DNA of 12,518 nucleotides from Methanosarcinales archaeon (GTDB lineage Archaea > Halobacteriota > Methanosarcinia > Methanosarcinales > Methanogasteraceae), in the NCBI GenBank assembly GCA_003661105.1, contig QMVM01000032.1, positions 1-12,518 on the forward strand, written 5' to 3'. The first letter of the stretch is position 1; the number at the start of each line of letters is the position of its first letter. The notes beneath the pieces are model-generated. The model was not told the origin of the DNA and ran no database searches. It saw only the letters and a program-made list of their open reading frames with translations. Of the stretch, positions 6,009-12,518 are shown one piece after another. A program made the position numbers and the translations under genes.

Positions 6009-7164
6009 TGTGCGCCTCCTTTAACTTGATTGCGAATTTAAGCAGCACAGGAGAGATGATGACCGAGACCGCAACCATCAAAACGATCGCAGAGAAGATC
6101 TCATCTCCGATGATGCCCATACTTCTCCCGACCGATATGACCACGAGTTCAACTCCCGCCCTCGGCATCACGCCGACACCGAAGATTAGACTGTCATAAA
6201 AGTCGAAACCCACGATCCTCGATCCGACAAATCCCCCGATCAGTTTTCCTGATAGTGCCATCACGATCACAAGGAGTGCGAACAGTCCTGCCGCCTGTAT
6301 CACAGCCGGATCGACAGATAGCCCGATGAACACAAAGAAGATCGGCACGAATATCCCGTAAGCAATGCCGGAAACTTTACTCTGCACATCCTCGATCTTT
6401 GCAACCGGGACACTTGAGAGGCATGCTCCACCAATAAAGGCTCCAATTACCGAATGTAGACCGAATGCCTCGGCGAGGTATGCGGAGAATAGGGCGATCA
6501 TGACCACGAATGCAAAGATCGACTCCTTCACGCGCATCCTGTAAACGTACTCAAAGAGTGCCGGAAAGATCTTCCACCCGAGGAGAATCATGACCGCTAT
6601 GAAACAGAGCATCCTCGCTGCGATCCATAGCAATTGTATGTACGATGGTATCTGCTGATCCGCTGCTATGGAGACCACCACCGAGAACATGAAAATCCCG
6701 ATCAGGTCATCGAGGATGGCGGATGCGAGCATCGTCGAACCAACCTTCGTTGAAAGATACTCGAGATCGATAAGCGTCCTCACTGAGACACCAATACTTG
6801 TTGGGCTGAATGCAACCCCCATGAACAGAGATTCCATAAACCCAAAACCGAATACTCTGCCCAAGAGAAAACCAAAGGAATAAGCAACGACCACATCACA
6901 TATAGTTGGGACAACTGCTACTTTTGATACCGTCTTCAATTCCCGCAGATTGATCTCCTTGTATCCGGCAGTGAACAACAGGAATATGGCGCCGAGTTCA
7001 CTGAAGAAGAGCAGCGCATCGCTTTCAGGGTGCAGGAAGAGCAGTCCGAAGACGATGCCTGCGATAATCTCGCCAAGGATGCTCGGAAAACCTGCCCGCT
7101 CGACCAGTTCCCCAAATATCTTTGCCAGAAATATGATCAGAAGAAGCGCCAGTAGTACGTGCAT
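5977..7164 (-). CDS. CPA2-family cation/proton antiporter (Na+/H+ or K+/H+ exchanger)
   Basis: This 395-residue, very hydrophobic protein has about 12 membrane segments and the Na_H_Exchanger fold. Family marks are GEIIAGIVFGLL (31-42), ELGAIFLLFTAGYKEI (56-71), FSPTSIGVSV (119-128) as the unwound-helix motif, ILDDLIGI (150-157) with the two adjacent Asp of the ion-binding site (152-153), and VMPRAGVEL (332-340). The Asp pair is typical of CPA2/NapA-like exchangers. The Lys used for proton coupling in NapA appears to be replaced by Arg335, as in electroneutral relatives. It lacks the C-terminal TrkA/RCK domains of full KefB/KefC. It follows the CBS gene by three bases, so the CBS protein may regulate it. 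The C-terminal 11 codons, stop included, overlap the spoIIM relic on the other strand. The exact ion cannot be told. Confidence 0.9.
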   Translation of the reverse strand: MHVLLALLLIIFLAKIFGELVERAGFPSILGEIIAGIVFGLLFLHPESDALLFFSELGAIFLLFTAGYKEINLRELKTVSKVAVVPTICDVVVAYSFGFLLGRVFGFGFMESLFMGVAFSPTSIGVSVRTLIDLEYLSTKVGSTMLASAILDDLIGIFMFSVVVSIAADQQIPSYIQLLWIAARMLCFIAVMILLGWKIFPALFEYVYRMRVKESIFAFVVMIALFSAYLAEAFGLHSVIGAFIGGACLSSVPVAKIEDVQSKVSGIAYGIFVPIFFVFIGLSVDPAVIQAAGLFALLVIVMALSGKLIGGFVGSRIVGFDFYDSLIFGVGVMPRAGVELVVISVGRSMGIIGDEIFSAIVLMVAVSVIISPVLLKFAIKLKEAHITPESKAQQT

Positions 7165-7167
7165 GGT

Positions 7168-7605
7168 TCAGTCTCTTCGTTTGCAGATTTCATTGACGAT
7201 GTCCCTCTTTGATAGAATGCCGACCAGTTTTCCGGAATCGACCACGCAGACGCGGTTGACATGATGCCTGAGCATCAGGTCCGCGGTTTCGGATAGGCAG
7301 GTATCAGGAGAGACGGTTACCGGGTATGGCATCATGATCCCGCTTGCGTCATCACCAAGTGACCGTACTGCTGACAGGTGCGTATGTCCTGACGCAGGTA
7401 GCCTGTCAAACAACAGGATCTCCAGAACGATATCCTCGCTGATGATTCCTGCGAGTTCGCCTGTTTCTGTTACGACCGGGTAGCTGTGGTAGTGATACGT
7501 CCCAAACAGCTCCAGCAGATCGTCGATCGTGGTCTCCTCGATGACGGTCACAACGTCCTGGGTCATAATCCTGGCTACACTAATCTTTGTATAATTCACT
7601 ACCAT
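7168..7605 (-). CDS. Two-CBS-domain protein
   Basis: This 145-residue soluble protein is made almost entirely of a pair of CBS domains. The first is about residues 9-62 (IMTQDVVTV, YPVVTETGELAGIISEDIV) and the second about 89-142 (GIMMPYPVTVSP, VNRVCVVDSGKLVGILSKRDI). Paired CBS domains bind adenine nucleotides or similar ligands and control an attached or neighbouring enzyme, channel or transporter. No catalytic domain is present. It is the first gene of a minus-strand unit, with its stop three bases before the antiporter ATG. The most natural inference is that it senses nucleotide or ionic state for that antiporter. No strong Shine-Dalgarno precedes the ATG at 7605. The 128 bases upstream, to dnaJ, hold no other gene. 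Confidence 0.9.
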   Translation of the reverse strand: MVVNYTKISVARIMTQDVVTVIEETTIDDLLELFGTYHYHSYPVVTETGELAGIISEDIVLEILLFDRLPASGHTHLSAVRSLGDDASGIMMPYPVTVSPDTCLSETADLMLRHHVNRVCVVDSGKLVGILSKRDIVNEICKRRD

Positions 7606-7733
7606 CTCATGATAATCGTTCGTGATTGTACTAATAGATTGTCATTAAGCGGCTCGACCGCCCCTATCATGCGGGAAAAGAAGTTACACCACCCCACCGG
7701 TTTTCCCATCGCGGCAGACCCGGACGATCTGAT

Positions 7734-8894
7734 TCATGCGAATGCGTCCTTCACCTTTTCAAATATCCCCTTGTTTTTCTTTTCGCCTTTGGCAGGGTTT
7801 TTATCCTCGATTCTCTGCAGTTCTGTGAGAAGTTCCCGTTCTCGTGCGGAGAGGTGTGTTGGAACAACGACTCCGACTTTCACGAGCTGGTCTCCTTTCC
7901 CGAGCCCGTGGAGTTTTGGCATTCCCTTGCCGCGCAGACGGAGGGTCGAACCGGACTGGGTGCCTGCAGGGATCTTCATCCGCACGTCGCCATGCAGCGT
8001 CGGTACCAGGACATCGTCGCCGAGTGCAGCCTGCGTGAAGTGGATCGGTAGTTCATACAGGATATCATTTCCGTCGCGCTTGAATACCGGATGCGGATCG
8101 ATATGCACAAAGATGTACAGGTCTCCGGGGGGGCCGCCTCTCACCCCTGCTTCTCCTTTGCCCCTGAGGGGTATCCGATCTCCTGACCCGATGCCCGCCG
8201 GAACATGGATCGAGAGCGTCCCAGGGCGGCGTACCCGGCCTCTGCCGTTACAGGAACTGCACGGGGATTTGATGATCTTGCCTGTGCCGCCACAGTGCGA
8301 GCACGGAGAGGATGTGATGAACTGCCCAAATGGCGTACGTCTTGCCTGACTGATCTGCCCGGCGCCGTGGCAGTACGGGCAGGTCTTCGGAGTTGTGCCG
8401 GGTTTTGCGCCAGTTCCCTTGCAGACATCACACGTTTCCGTGCGCATCACGTCCGCCTTCTTCTCAATGCCCGTTGCAGCATCCTCAAGCGATATGCGCA
8501 GGTCATACCTCAGATCCGAACCGCGCTCCGGACCCCGTCGCACACCGCCCCTGCCACCAAAGAAAGTTTCGAAGACGCTTCCGCCGCCACCTACACCACC
8601 GCCACCAAACCCGCTGAAGATGTCTTCGAAGTTGATGTTCCCGAAGATGTCTTCCTGTGAGTACCGTGCATCGATACCGGCGTGCCCGAACCGGTCGTAC
8701 TGTTTCCGCTTTTCAGGATCAGACAGCACTCCGTACGCCTCTGAGATATCTTTAAACTTCTCTTCTGCTTCCGGCTCCTTATTTCTGTCGGGATGATACT
8801 TCATCGCCAGTTTTCGGTATGCTTTCTTGATTTCCTTCTCATCAGAGTCCTTTGGGACTCCAATGATCTCGTAATAGTCCTTCTTCGTGGGCAT
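7734..8894 (-). CDS. dnaJ: Chaperone protein DnaJ (Hsp40, type I)
   Basis: This is a 386-residue cytoplasmic co-chaperone that delivers unfolded clients to DnaK and stimulates its ATPase. All type I parts are present: an N-terminal J domain with the essential HPD (34-36), a Gly/Phe-rich linker (about 85-118), four CxxCxGxG zinc-binding repeats starting at Cys155, Cys172, Cys198 and Cys212, and the two C-terminal substrate-binding barrels ending in a short basic tail. The length is normal. An AGAGAGGT tract lies 10 bases before the ATG. In many archaea dnaJ follows grpE and dnaK. Here the upstream neighbour is a flavoprotein on the same strand, 99 bases away, and no dnaK or grpE is in the window, so dnaJ seems to have its own promoter. 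Confidence 0.97.
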   Translation of the reverse strand: MPTKKDYYEIIGVPKDSDEKEIKKAYRKLAMKYHPDRNKEPEAEEKFKDISEAYGVLSDPEKRKQYDRFGHAGIDARYSQEDIFGNINFEDIFSGFGGGGVGGGGSVFETFFGGRGGVRRGPERGSDLRYDLRISLEDAATGIEKKADVMRTETCDVCKGTGAKPGTTPKTCPYCHGAGQISQARRTPFGQFITSSPCSHCGGTGKIIKSPCSSCNGRGRVRRPGTLSIHVPAGIGSGDRIPLRGKGEAGVRGGPPGDLYIFVHIDPHPVFKRDGNDILYELPIHFTQAALGDDVLVPTLHGDVRMKIPAGTQSGSTLRLRGKGMPKLHGLGKGDQLVKVGVVVPTHLSARERELLTELQRIEDKNPAKGEKKNKGIFEKVKDAFA

Positions 8895-8937
8895 GTGACC
8901 TGCTACCTCTCTTCAAGATTATACGATATGCATGTAC

Positions 8938-8948
8938 GTTAAATTAAC
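8938..8948 (-). promoter_or_regulatory. Candidate TATA element of dnaJ
   Basis: GTTAATTTAAC on the minus strand is an AT-rich near-palindrome centred about 49 bases before the dnaJ ATG. A start about 25 bases downstream (near 8917) would give a leader of some 20 bases containing the AGAGAGGT ribosome site. A second AT-rich tract (TATCGTATAATC, 8931-8920) lies closer to the gene. No sequence recognisable as a heat-shock operator is seen. Confidence 0.33.
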
Positions 8949-8993
8949 TGTTGTGTTTTGTTGCGTTTTCGTGTGGGGTTTCTTTCAGAATGA

Positions 8994-10169
8994 TCAGATT
9001 CCAGCCCTGATAAGAGACGGCAAGCACGAAAGCGCGGAAACCGGCTTTCTTCGCAGCATAAACCGCATGACACGAAACGCCTTTAAGGTCGGCGAGCCGG
9101 TTCCAACGATCTGCCCCACATCCTCGCCAGCAAACAAGCCAACCAGCCGGTCGATCTCCGCATCATCCATCTTCCGCATGGCTTCGAGGGAAGACCGCCC
9201 GAGCCGGTACTCGCTTCCAAATTCCTTCCCCCAGAGGCGCGGGTACTCCGATAACGCCCTCGCAGACGTCTTCGATGCTGCGATCGCGTTTGCAGCCACC
9301 GCTCCGCAGATCTCGCCCGCACGCATTCCGTAACCGATTCCCGACTGCCCTGCTGCGCCGCCTGTGACCATAATTCCTGCCGATACGATCTTATTTGGGA
9401 TGGTTGCGATCGGATCACCGCCCGTATACTTCCTGATAATCCTCAGATCGGATATGTTCTTCTGTTTCTTGAACCGCTCCAGCCACAAGTCAAAGAATTC
9501 GGAGACATCCGGTCCGTGCCTCCGCACAAACACCCCGAGATTCGCACGATCGCCGCCGCCTGGCGAGTATGTCGCCTTCCAGCCAGGAGCGACGCTCCCG
9601 ACATGGTACTCGAAAAAGTCAGGTTCGCCGATGCCGTCCGCTTCCACCTCTGCTTCTGCGGCCCATGCGATATCGTGCGGATACTTTGTCGGACGCAGCC
9701 CGGCAAGAGCAGACAACTTAGACGAGATGCCGTCTGCGATTATCACGATGTCTGATGTGAATGTCCGGTCAGAGGTGCTGATCTGGATCTTTTTATCTTT
9801 TTTGATGATGTTATGGGCGGTAACACCTGTGTGGATATTCACGTTCTGCTCTATCAACTCTCTAGCGTGGTATTCATCGAATTTTCTCCGGTCGATGATG
9901 TATCCGGGCGCATCGACAACGATCCTGCTGCCGCCTGGCGATACGATCTCAGCACCTGCCATCTCCCGGATCACGTACTCTGAGTGAACGATCTCGCTTG
10001 TTTTGTCAAACATCCCCTGAAAAAACGTGTTTGCCGGATGCGGAGGATCGCCGATACCGCTTTTTTGCTCAATTAAGGTCACATCGATATCCTGCGCAGA
10101 AGCAGCAAGTGCTGCGCTTATACCTGCCGGGCTTGCCCCGATCACAAGAACGTCCGCGTCATTTTTCAT
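8994..10169 (-). CDS. Geranylgeranyl-reductase-family FAD-dependent oxidoreductase
   Basis: This 391-residue flavoprotein belongs to the family whose members saturate geranylgeranyl chains of archaeal lipids. Visible features are an N-terminal FAD-binding Rossmann motif (VLVIGASPAGISAA, about residues 6-19), YIIDRRKFDEYHA, the ADGISS segment, PGWKATYSPGGGDRANLGVF, and the second FAD segment. The start is the ATG at 10169, preceded by an excellent ribosome site; an ATG at 10202 would lack one and lie inside cofG. It overlaps cofG by 11 bases, so the two are translationally coupled. Two family hallmarks look altered: the GDAAG that contacts FAD reads GGAAGQSG, and the Cys-containing segment after the glycine loop reads PHPANTFFQG. 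It may therefore act on another substrate. F420H2 as the electron donor is only a guess from context. Confidence 0.8.
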   Translation of the reverse strand: MKNDADVLVIGASPAGISAALAASAQDIDVTLIEQKSGIGDPPHPANTFFQGMFDKTSEIVHSEYVIREMAGAEIVSPGGSRIVVDAPGYIIDRRKFDEYHARELIEQNVNIHTGVTAHNIIKKDKKIQISTSDRTFTSDIVIIADGISSKLSALAGLRPTKYPHDIAWAAEAEVEADGIGEPDFFEYHVGSVAPGWKATYSPGGGDRANLGVFVRRHGPDVSEFFDLWLERFKKQKNISDLRIIRKYTGGDPIATIPNKIVSAGIMVTGGAAGQSGIGYGMRAGEICGAVAANAIAASKTSARALSEYPRLWGKEFGSEYRLGRSSLEAMRKMDDAEIDRLVGLFAGEDVGQIVGTGSPTLKAFRVMRFMLRRKPVSALSCLPSLIRAGI

Positions 10170-11160
10170 CTCTATATCCCTCCTTGTCTGCATATTGCTC
10201 AATCAGGTCTGCGAGTCTCGAACCACGCTCGTACCAGCGCTCGTGTATATACTGCGGATAGATCGGGAGTCTCTCCCTGAGGCGGATTTCCCTGAGCTTC
10301 CCCGCCAGTTCTGATATATGGGGCCACTTCGCCTCCGGATTGATCCAGTCGATGGTGTAAGGCGATATCCCGCCGAGATCTGAGGCTCCGCACCTGATCA
10401 AGTCGTAAAACCCGGTGAGATTCGGCGGCACCTGTATCGTAACGTCATCAGGCAGAATCTCTCGTGCCAGCGACACCGTCTCCATCATCTCCTGATGCGT
10501 TGGCTCAGGAGAATTTGCCATCCCGGTCCCGGGTTTTGGCGCAAACGGCTGGATGATCACCTCCTGGATGTGCCTGTACCGGGTGTGCAGATCCGCAATC
10601 GTTGAGAGCGACTGCACGCGATCCTCCTTGCTTTCGCCAATCCCTATCAGAAGTCCTGTCGTAAACGGAACCCTTAACTTTCCCGCGTTCTCGATTGTCC
10701 TGATACGCCTGGAAGGAATCTTGCCGGCAGACCCTTCGTGTGCAGGGATTGATGCGGTTGTCTCGAGCATCAGCCCCATGCTTGCATTAATCGGCTTTAG
10801 CCGTCTGATATCACGGGAATCCATCACACCAGGATTGCTGTGCGGAAGCAGCCCCGATCGAATCGTGATCTTGCAGAGGTCGATTAAGTAATCGATCATG
10901 CTTGAGTATCCGATATCCTCGATCCATTCCTTAAATTGTGGATGCTCTTCTGGCATTTCCCCAAACGTAAAGAGCGCTTCGGTGCATCCTGCCCGCTTGC
11001 CCGCATCGAGTATCTTTGTAACTTCGCTTACGGTCATCAGGTTCGCTTCGGGATGTGCTGGATCACGCCTGAATCCGCAGTATTTGCACTGGTTCCTGCA
11101 GACGTTTGTGATAGGCAGGAAGACGTTTCTGGAGAATGTGACAGCGTCTGGCAAGAGCAT
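10159..11160 (-). CDS. cofG: 7,8-didemethyl-8-hydroxy-5-deazariboflavin synthase subunit CofG
   Basis: This 333-residue radical-SAM enzyme works with CofH to make the F0 chromophore of coenzyme F420 from tyrosine and a ribityl-aminouracil precursor. The 4Fe-4S/SAM motif is CRNQCKYC (Cys21, Cys25, Cys28), directly preceded by the CofG-typical SRNVFLPITNV. Further CofG segments are FTFGEMPEEHPQ, GLLPHSNPG, HEGSAGKIPSRR, FTTGLLIGIGESKEDR, HIQEVIIQPFAPKPGTGM and ISPYTIDWINPEAKWPHI. CofH is not in the window. No Shine-Dalgarno precedes the ATG at 11160; a TATA box at 11183-11194 would start transcription almost at the ATG, so the message is probably leaderless. The last codons overlap the start and contain the ribosome site of the downstream flavoprotein gene. 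Confidence 0.96.
   Translation of the reverse strand: MLLPDAVTFSRNVFLPITNVCRNQCKYCGFRRDPAHPEANLMTVSEVTKILDAGKRAGCTEALFTFGEMPEEHPQFKEWIEDIGYSSMIDYLIDLCKITIRSGLLPHSNPGVMDSRDIRRLKPINASMGLMLETTASIPAHEGSAGKIPSRRIRTIENAGKLRVPFTTGLLIGIGESKEDRVQSLSTIADLHTRYRHIQEVIIQPFAPKPGTGMANSPEPTHQEMMETVSLAREILPDDVTIQVPPNLTGFYDLIRCGASDLGGISPYTIDWINPEAKWPHISELAGKLREIRLRERLPIYPQYIHERWYERGSRLADLIEQYADKEGYRDEK
10178..10185 (-). promoter_or_regulatory. Strong ribosome binding site fixing the start of the GGR-family gene
   Basis: AAGGAGGG on the minus strand ends eight bases before the ATG at 10169. It lies inside the last codons of cofG. It decides the start against the upstream in-frame ATG at 10202, which has no such site. 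Confidence 0.85.
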
Positions 11161-11182
11161 GATGATGTGAATTTGGTGCGGT

Positions 11183-11194
11183 GGTATTTAATAG
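11183..11194 (-). promoter_or_regulatory. Archaeal TATA box of cofG, probable leaderless promoter
   Basis: CTATTAAATACC on the minus strand contains ATTAAATA, a good archaeal TATA core, centred about 26-28 bases upstream of the cofG ATG at 11160. Archaeal transcription normally starts about 25 bases downstream of the box, so the transcript would begin within a few bases of the start codon. The absence of a ribosome site at cofG agrees with this. Confidence 0.65.
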
Positions 11195-11242
11195 CGATTG
11201 TTGCGGCTCACATTCGCCTACAGGCAGCTACAATTCCCGGTT

Positions 11243-11274
11243 AAAAAACGGGGCGGGTCCCTACCAGATCCGCC
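11243..11274 (-). terminator. Hairpin plus T6 terminator after the CARDB/dockerin gene
   Basis: On the minus strand, GGCGGATC (11274-11267) can pair with GACCCGCC (11259-11252) with one mismatch around a short loop. A T6 run follows at 11248-11243. It lies about 35-65 bases past the stop at 11308 and before the cofG promoter. It probably ends the dockerin gene transcript and separates it from cofG. Confidence 0.6.
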
Positions 11275-11307
11275 GTGTGATCAACTTATCAGCCCCAAAA
11301 ACCTCTC

Positions 11308-12518
11308 TTACTGTGTTTTGCAGTATTGTAACATCAAGAGTGCATCAAGCGAGGTAACTGCCCCATCCGAGTTCACATCCGCTGCCGGATCGGCAGGAAT
11401 ACTACCAGCAGCCATCTGAAGAGCAAGCAACGCGTCCACAGTATAGATGGTTGCCGAAACAACGACAACTTCCTTGTCCGCCTTATTATTGGCCTCATCG
11501 GTCTCTGGTATTAAATACCCGGAATCAACTATCACGGATATGTTATGCGTTCCAGAGAATGGATAATACCACTCAACACTCGCATTCACCTCTCCAGCGG
11601 GTGGTATCGGTCCCACAATCAAATCATCTCCGATTAGATACTCTTCATCATAAAAGGAGACTTTGAATGGTTTGTTCGTGAATGAATCATCTCTTTGGTT
11701 GTGAACCGTGGCAGTTATCGTAACGATATCCGCTGCAGTTGGAGAAACCGGATCGAATGAGATGCCGGATGTAGCCACCACAAGATCCGGATCAGGTCCG
11801 CTTAAGATCAGTACGGCATTCGAATCGAAATCAGAAGCATGAACGGTAGTTGTGAAGATATCTGCGGCATCAATCGATGCATTCATAACGATGGGTACGT
11901 GGTTGTACCAGATCACCCCGCTGCTGGTCTTCGAGGGCGAAGAGCAATTGTCTGGCTCGGAGATTTCGGTTTTTGCATGGATCACGCCAATAGTAGCTTT
12001 TTGCGGCGAAGTTTCGGCATGGATGACACCACCATCACCCCCCAATGACGAAGATTGTGAGCCAATGATACCATTCTTCACGACGATCTCTGCCTTGCCG
12101 TCATCATCCACATCTCCGATCGCGGGGTCTTCTACGATTCCTCCGAGATTATACCTCTTCTCCAGAGAGCCGCTGCCACTGAAGATATCGAGATAACCTT
12201 CGGTCGATCCAACGATTATCTCTAAATTGTTATCATTATCTACATCAGCAATCGCAACCGCAGAGATGATATAACAATCATCGCCCATCACTCCATTTCC
12301 ATCACGATGATAAGACCACCCTTCATAGCGATCGAGACAGTAGATGTCCTGATTGAGCGTATTGAATACGATCTCAAGCAGACCATCGCCGTCCACATCG
12401 CCTGCCGAACTCTGTCCGGGCCAATCATCGAGATCATAATACCATTCCAGGTCCCCGGTTGCAGCATCGATCACATACGACCGGTTGGTGCCGCCAAACC
12501 CCTCAATATACCATGTCC
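11308..12518 (-). CDS. Secreted FG-GAP/VCBS, CARDB-like and dockerin protein (5' end outside window)
   Basis: The frame is open from the window edge to the stop at 11308, about 403 residues, so the N-terminus and any signal peptide are missing. The GTG at 12474 is not a convincing start, since codons upstream (TWYIEGFGGTNRSY) read on in the same family style. Three FG-GAP/VCBS calcium-loop repeats come first: AGDVDGDGLLEIV near 12400, IADVDNDNNLEIIVG near 12230 and IGDVDDDGKAEIVV near 12110. An odd Ser/Thr-rich linker with two GVIHA motifs follows. Then comes a CARDB-like beta-sandwich (from PDLVVATSGISFDPVSP near 11790 to DSGYLIPETDEANN near 11500), an adhesion-type domain. A two-repeat dockerin (VDALLALQMAAG, DVNSDGAVTSLDALLMLQ) ends the protein. 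The likely role is an extracellular scaffold-bound surface protein; the ligand is unknown. Confidence 0.87.
   Translation of the reverse strand, partial: TWYIEGFGGTNRSYVIDAATGDLEWYYDLDDWPGQSSAGDVDGDGLLEIVFNTLNQDIYCLDRYEGWSYHRDGNGVMGDDCYIISAVAIADVDNDNNLEIIVGSTEGYLDIFSGSGSLEKRYNLGGIVEDPAIGDVDDDGKAEIVVKNGIIGSQSSSLGGDGGVIHAETSPQKATIGVIHAKTEISEPDNCSSPSKTSSGVIWYNHVPIVMNASIDAADIFTTTVHASDFDSNAVLILSGPDPDLVVATSGISFDPVSPTAADIVTITATVHNQRDDSFTNKPFKVSFYDEEYLIGDDLIVGPIPPAGEVNASVEWYYPFSGTHNISVIVDSGYLIPETDEANNKADKEVVVVSATIYTVDALLALQMAAGSIPADPAADVNSDGAVTSLDALLMLQYCKTQ

Noticed and set aside
7486..8660. Long open frames on the plus strand opposite the CBS and dnaJ genes
   Set aside because: They mirror a high-confidence dnaJ and CBS protein, have Pro/Arg/Ser-rich composition typical of antisense frames, and show no family motif.
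9364..9987. 207-codon plus-strand frame opposite the GGR-family gene
   Set aside because: It is antisense to a well-supported flavoprotein, and no motif or ribosome site supports it.

Overview
The window looks like a piece of an archaeal chromosome from an F420-using, probably methanogen- or ANME-related lineage (Methanosarcinia/Syntrophoarchaeia-like). That placement is inference. It rests on a cofG gene for the F420 chromophore, a geranylgeranyl-reductase-family flavoprotein, an archaeal-type TATA box placed so that cofG would be nearly leaderless, an archaeal-style SpoIIM-family membrane protein, and several secreted dockerin/FG-GAP proteins. There is no RNA gene, CRISPR array or transposase that I can see.

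Layout. 1-682 (+): the end of an unidentified gene, tightly followed by an intact SpoIIM-family (DUF95) membrane protein. 828-3225 (+): a two-gene operon, a secreted-Asp-rich/7TM membrane protein and a RimK-related ATP-grasp amidoligase, which is a recognised partnership with an unusual N-terminal half here. 3255-3563: a scar of two overlapping convergent gene tails, a second SpoIIM copy (+) and a second cation-antiporter copy (-), both broken. 3561-5977 (-): a six-repeat FG-GAP surface protein with a C-terminal dockerin-like segment, then a frameshifted fragment of another dockerin protein. 5977-7605 (-): a CPA2-type cation/proton antiporter and a two-CBS-domain protein in one operon. 7734-8894 (-): dnaJ. 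8994-11160 (-): a GGR-family flavoprotein overlapping the end of cofG. 11308-12518 (-): a third dockerin protein (FG-GAP/VCBS repeats, CARDB-like domain, dockerin), cut by the window edge.

The most striking structural point is that the same gene junction occurs three times. The last 42 bp of the intact spoIIM gene (646-687), the pseudogene scar (3455-3496) and the 3' end of the intact antiporter gene (5972-6013) align without gaps. In the two copies that still carry an antiporter tail, the spoIIM and antiporter stops overlap by exactly 32 nt. The simplest reading is that spoIIM and the antiporter were once convergent overlapping neighbours. Duplication and insertion of the 7TM/ATP-grasp operon and the dockerin genes then split them and left fossils at the break points.

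The best candidate for a little-described system is the 7TM/ATP-grasp pair. The extracytoplasmic part of the membrane protein carries an Asp/Glu-rich tract with DTDS repeats and an unassigned alpha/beta-looking domain, where bacterial relatives carry an inactive transglutaminase domain. The three dockerin loci point to cohesin-dockerin assemblies on the cell surface of this archaeon, although no cohesin is visible here.
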